From assembly GCA_019348475.1 (NCBI GenBank), contig JAHWJJ010000071.1, positions 1-12,617 on the forward strand: a stretch of DNA of 12,617 nucleotides. Reading direction: 5' to 3'. Both the position numbers and the translations under genes were made by a program. The first letter of the stretch is position 1. Each line of letters opens with the position of its first letter. Positions 11,731 through 12,617 of the stretch are shown here, one piece after another. The DNA is from Gemmatimonadota bacterium. GTDB lineage: Bacteria; Gemmatimonadota; Gemmatimonadetes; Longimicrobiales; Longimicrobiaceae. The notes under the pieces are model-generated. The model did not search any database. It had not been told where the DNA came from and saw only the letters and a program-made list of their open reading frames with translations.

Positions 11731-12339
11731 TCACCCGTCCCCGCCCCCGTTCCCCGCGCCGCCGTTGAACGGCCGAAGCACCGCGCGGCGGGTGCGGACC
11801 AGGGTCTCGATCTCGAAGGCCACGTCCTGCACCGACCGGCCTTCCGTCGGCACCGACACGTCCGCCAGCCGGTACAGCGGCTCGCGCTCCGCCAGCATCC
11901 CCGCGATCATGGAGCGCGGGTCGGGGTGGTCGCGAAAGGGGCGGTCGATGTCGTCCCTCCGCAGCCGCCGCACCGTCTCGTCCACCGACACGCGCAGCCA
12001 CACGGACAGCGTGCGCGACCCCAGGACGTCCAGCTGCTCCGGGCGCGTGATCCATCCGCCCCCCGGCGCCAGCACCATCCCGGGGCGCTCCGCCACCTCG
12101 GCCGTCAGCGCGGCCTCCATCTCCCGGAACGCGTCCTCGCCGGCCTCGCCGATCACCGCCTTGACGCTGCGCCCCTCGCGGTGTTCTATCTCCACGTCGA
12201 AGTCCAGGAACTCCCACTCCAGCCGCCGGGCCAGCGCCTTTCCCACGCTGCTCTTGCCCGAGGTCATGTAGCCCAGCAGCACCACGCGCTCGATCAGCAG
12301 GGCGGGCGGCAGCGAATCCTGCACGGCGGCGTTCTCCAT
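11731..12339 (-). CDS. aroK: Shikimate kinase
   Basis: Cytoplasmic enzyme that phosphorylates shikimate at the 3-hydroxyl with ATP, the fifth step of the chorismate (aromatic amino acid) pathway. 202 residues from the ATG at 12339. Seen: Walker A GYMTSGKS (23-30); FLDFDVEIE, with the DxD pair D47/D49 for Mg and shikimate; FREME, with shikimate-binding R72; APGGGW, with the GGG loop at 93-95; lid motif DRPF with R133; and EREPLY with R152. All catalytic positions are present. A longer start at 12405 is possible; neither has a clear ribosome binding site, but the shorter form gives the usual N-terminal length. The Gly-rich end (FNGGAGNGGGDG) is an extra tail. It is divergent from gyrA with about 175 bases between. 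Confidence 0.93.
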   Translation of the reverse strand: MENAAVQDSLPPALLIERVVLLGYMTSGKSSVGKALARRLEWEFLDFDVEIEHREGRSVKAVIGEAGEDAFREMEAALTAEVAERPGMVLAPGGGWITRPEQLDVLGSRTLSVWLRVSVDETVRRLRRDDIDRPFRDHPDPRSMIAGMLAEREPLYRLADVSVPTEGRSVQDVAFEIETLVRTRRAVLRPFNGGAGNGGGDG

Positions 12340-12480
12340 GGATGGCGTTGGACGGTTGACGGACGGCCCCGCGGCAGGGCAGGTTGCGGGCCGCACCCGC
12401 CGCATGCAGAATCCCGAATAGTTTCCGAACTAGACGCGAGACGCGGTGTATCCGCGCCAGCGTGCCATGCTGCGCCGGCT

Positions 12481-12507
12481 GTTCCCGTTCCCTGTTCCCT
12501 GTTCCCT
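12481..12507. repeat. Seven-base tandem repeat (GTTCCCT) directly before gyrA
   Basis: GTTCCC followed by three perfect GTTCCCT units, ending seven bases before the gyrA ATG at 12515. The unit length equals that of the array at 10859-10935 but the sequence differs. It occupies the place where a ribosome binding site would be expected; none is visible. Confidence 0.75.
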
Positions 12508-12514
12508 GTGGTTG

Positions 12515-12617
12515 ATGGCGATCCTCACCCCTACGCAGCGCGACCGCGTCGTTTCGCGGGGCATCGAAGACGAGATGCGCGAGTCGTTCATCGACTACTC
12601 GATGAGCGTCATCGTGC
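12515..12617 (+). CDS. gyrA: DNA gyrase subunit A, N-terminus (cut by window edge)
   Basis: 34 codons are visible: MAILTPTQRDRVVSRGIEDE, then MRESFIDYSMSVIV. The IEDEM..SFIDYSMSVIV segment is the conserved N-terminal start of GyrA, the cleaving subunit of gyrase that introduces negative supercoils with GyrB. ParC usually reads differently here (for example LNYSMYVI), so GyrA is preferred, though the fragment is short. The ATG at 12515 gives the normal N-terminal length. An in-frame ATG at 12467 would add 16 residues encoded partly by the heptamer repeat. No ribosome binding site is evident for either. Confidence 0.88.
   Translation, partial: MAILTPTQRDRVVSRGIEDEMRESFIDYSMSVIV

Noticed and set aside
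12515..12617. ParC instead of GyrA
   Set aside because: IEDEM..SFIDYSMSVIV fits GyrA better, although the fragment is too short to exclude ParC completely.

Overview
The window is about 70% G+C, gene-dense, and purely chromosomal in character. Gene content (heme A synthesis, shikimate kinase, gyrase, thioredoxin reductase) indicates an aerobic free-living bacterium. The style of several proteins (the DUF2892-SRPBCC protein, the IS200-like transposase, the free methionine sulfoxide reductase) is what I would expect of Gemmatimonadota, possibly Longimicrobiales. That assignment is inference from memory, not from a search.

Layout. 1-448 (-): 5' part of thioredoxin reductase trxB, cut by the window edge. 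567-884 (-): a small antitoxin followed in frame by the C-terminal remnant of its RelE/ParE-type toxin, a decayed toxin-antitoxin locus. 1243-3556 (-): an ABC exporter followed by a 92-residue protein whose ribosome binding site overlaps the exporter stop codon. 3911-5077 (-): a NarL-type sensor histidine kinase with no response regulator beside it. 5195-5605 (-): an IS200-like (Y1, HUH) transposase between two inverted palindromic repeats. 5752-6354 (-): free methionine-(R)-sulfoxide reductase. 6878-8067 (-): an SRPBCC protein and a four-helix membrane protein coupled by a four-base overlap and closed by a good terminator. 8324-9289 (-) and 9516-10592 (+): divergent ctaA and ctaB, which together convert heme b to heme O and then heme A for cytochrome oxidase. 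ctaB overlaps a small unknown gene. 11007-11546 (+): DinB-like protein. 11731-12339 (-): shikimate kinase. 12515 to the end (+): start of gyrA.

The most notable feature is a family of palindromic intergenic repeats (here R1-R6), each with two or three consecutive hairpins. Their stems co-vary between copies while the loops stay constant. Two copies of one subtype flank the transposase in inverted orientation, as in REP/RAYT systems (REPtrons). A second divergent pair, R1/R2, lacks a transposase and could be a non-autonomous version. Two 7-bp tandem arrays are also present, one directly before gyrA. Nothing here looks like a phage, plasmid, CRISPR array, defence island, rRNA or tRNA.
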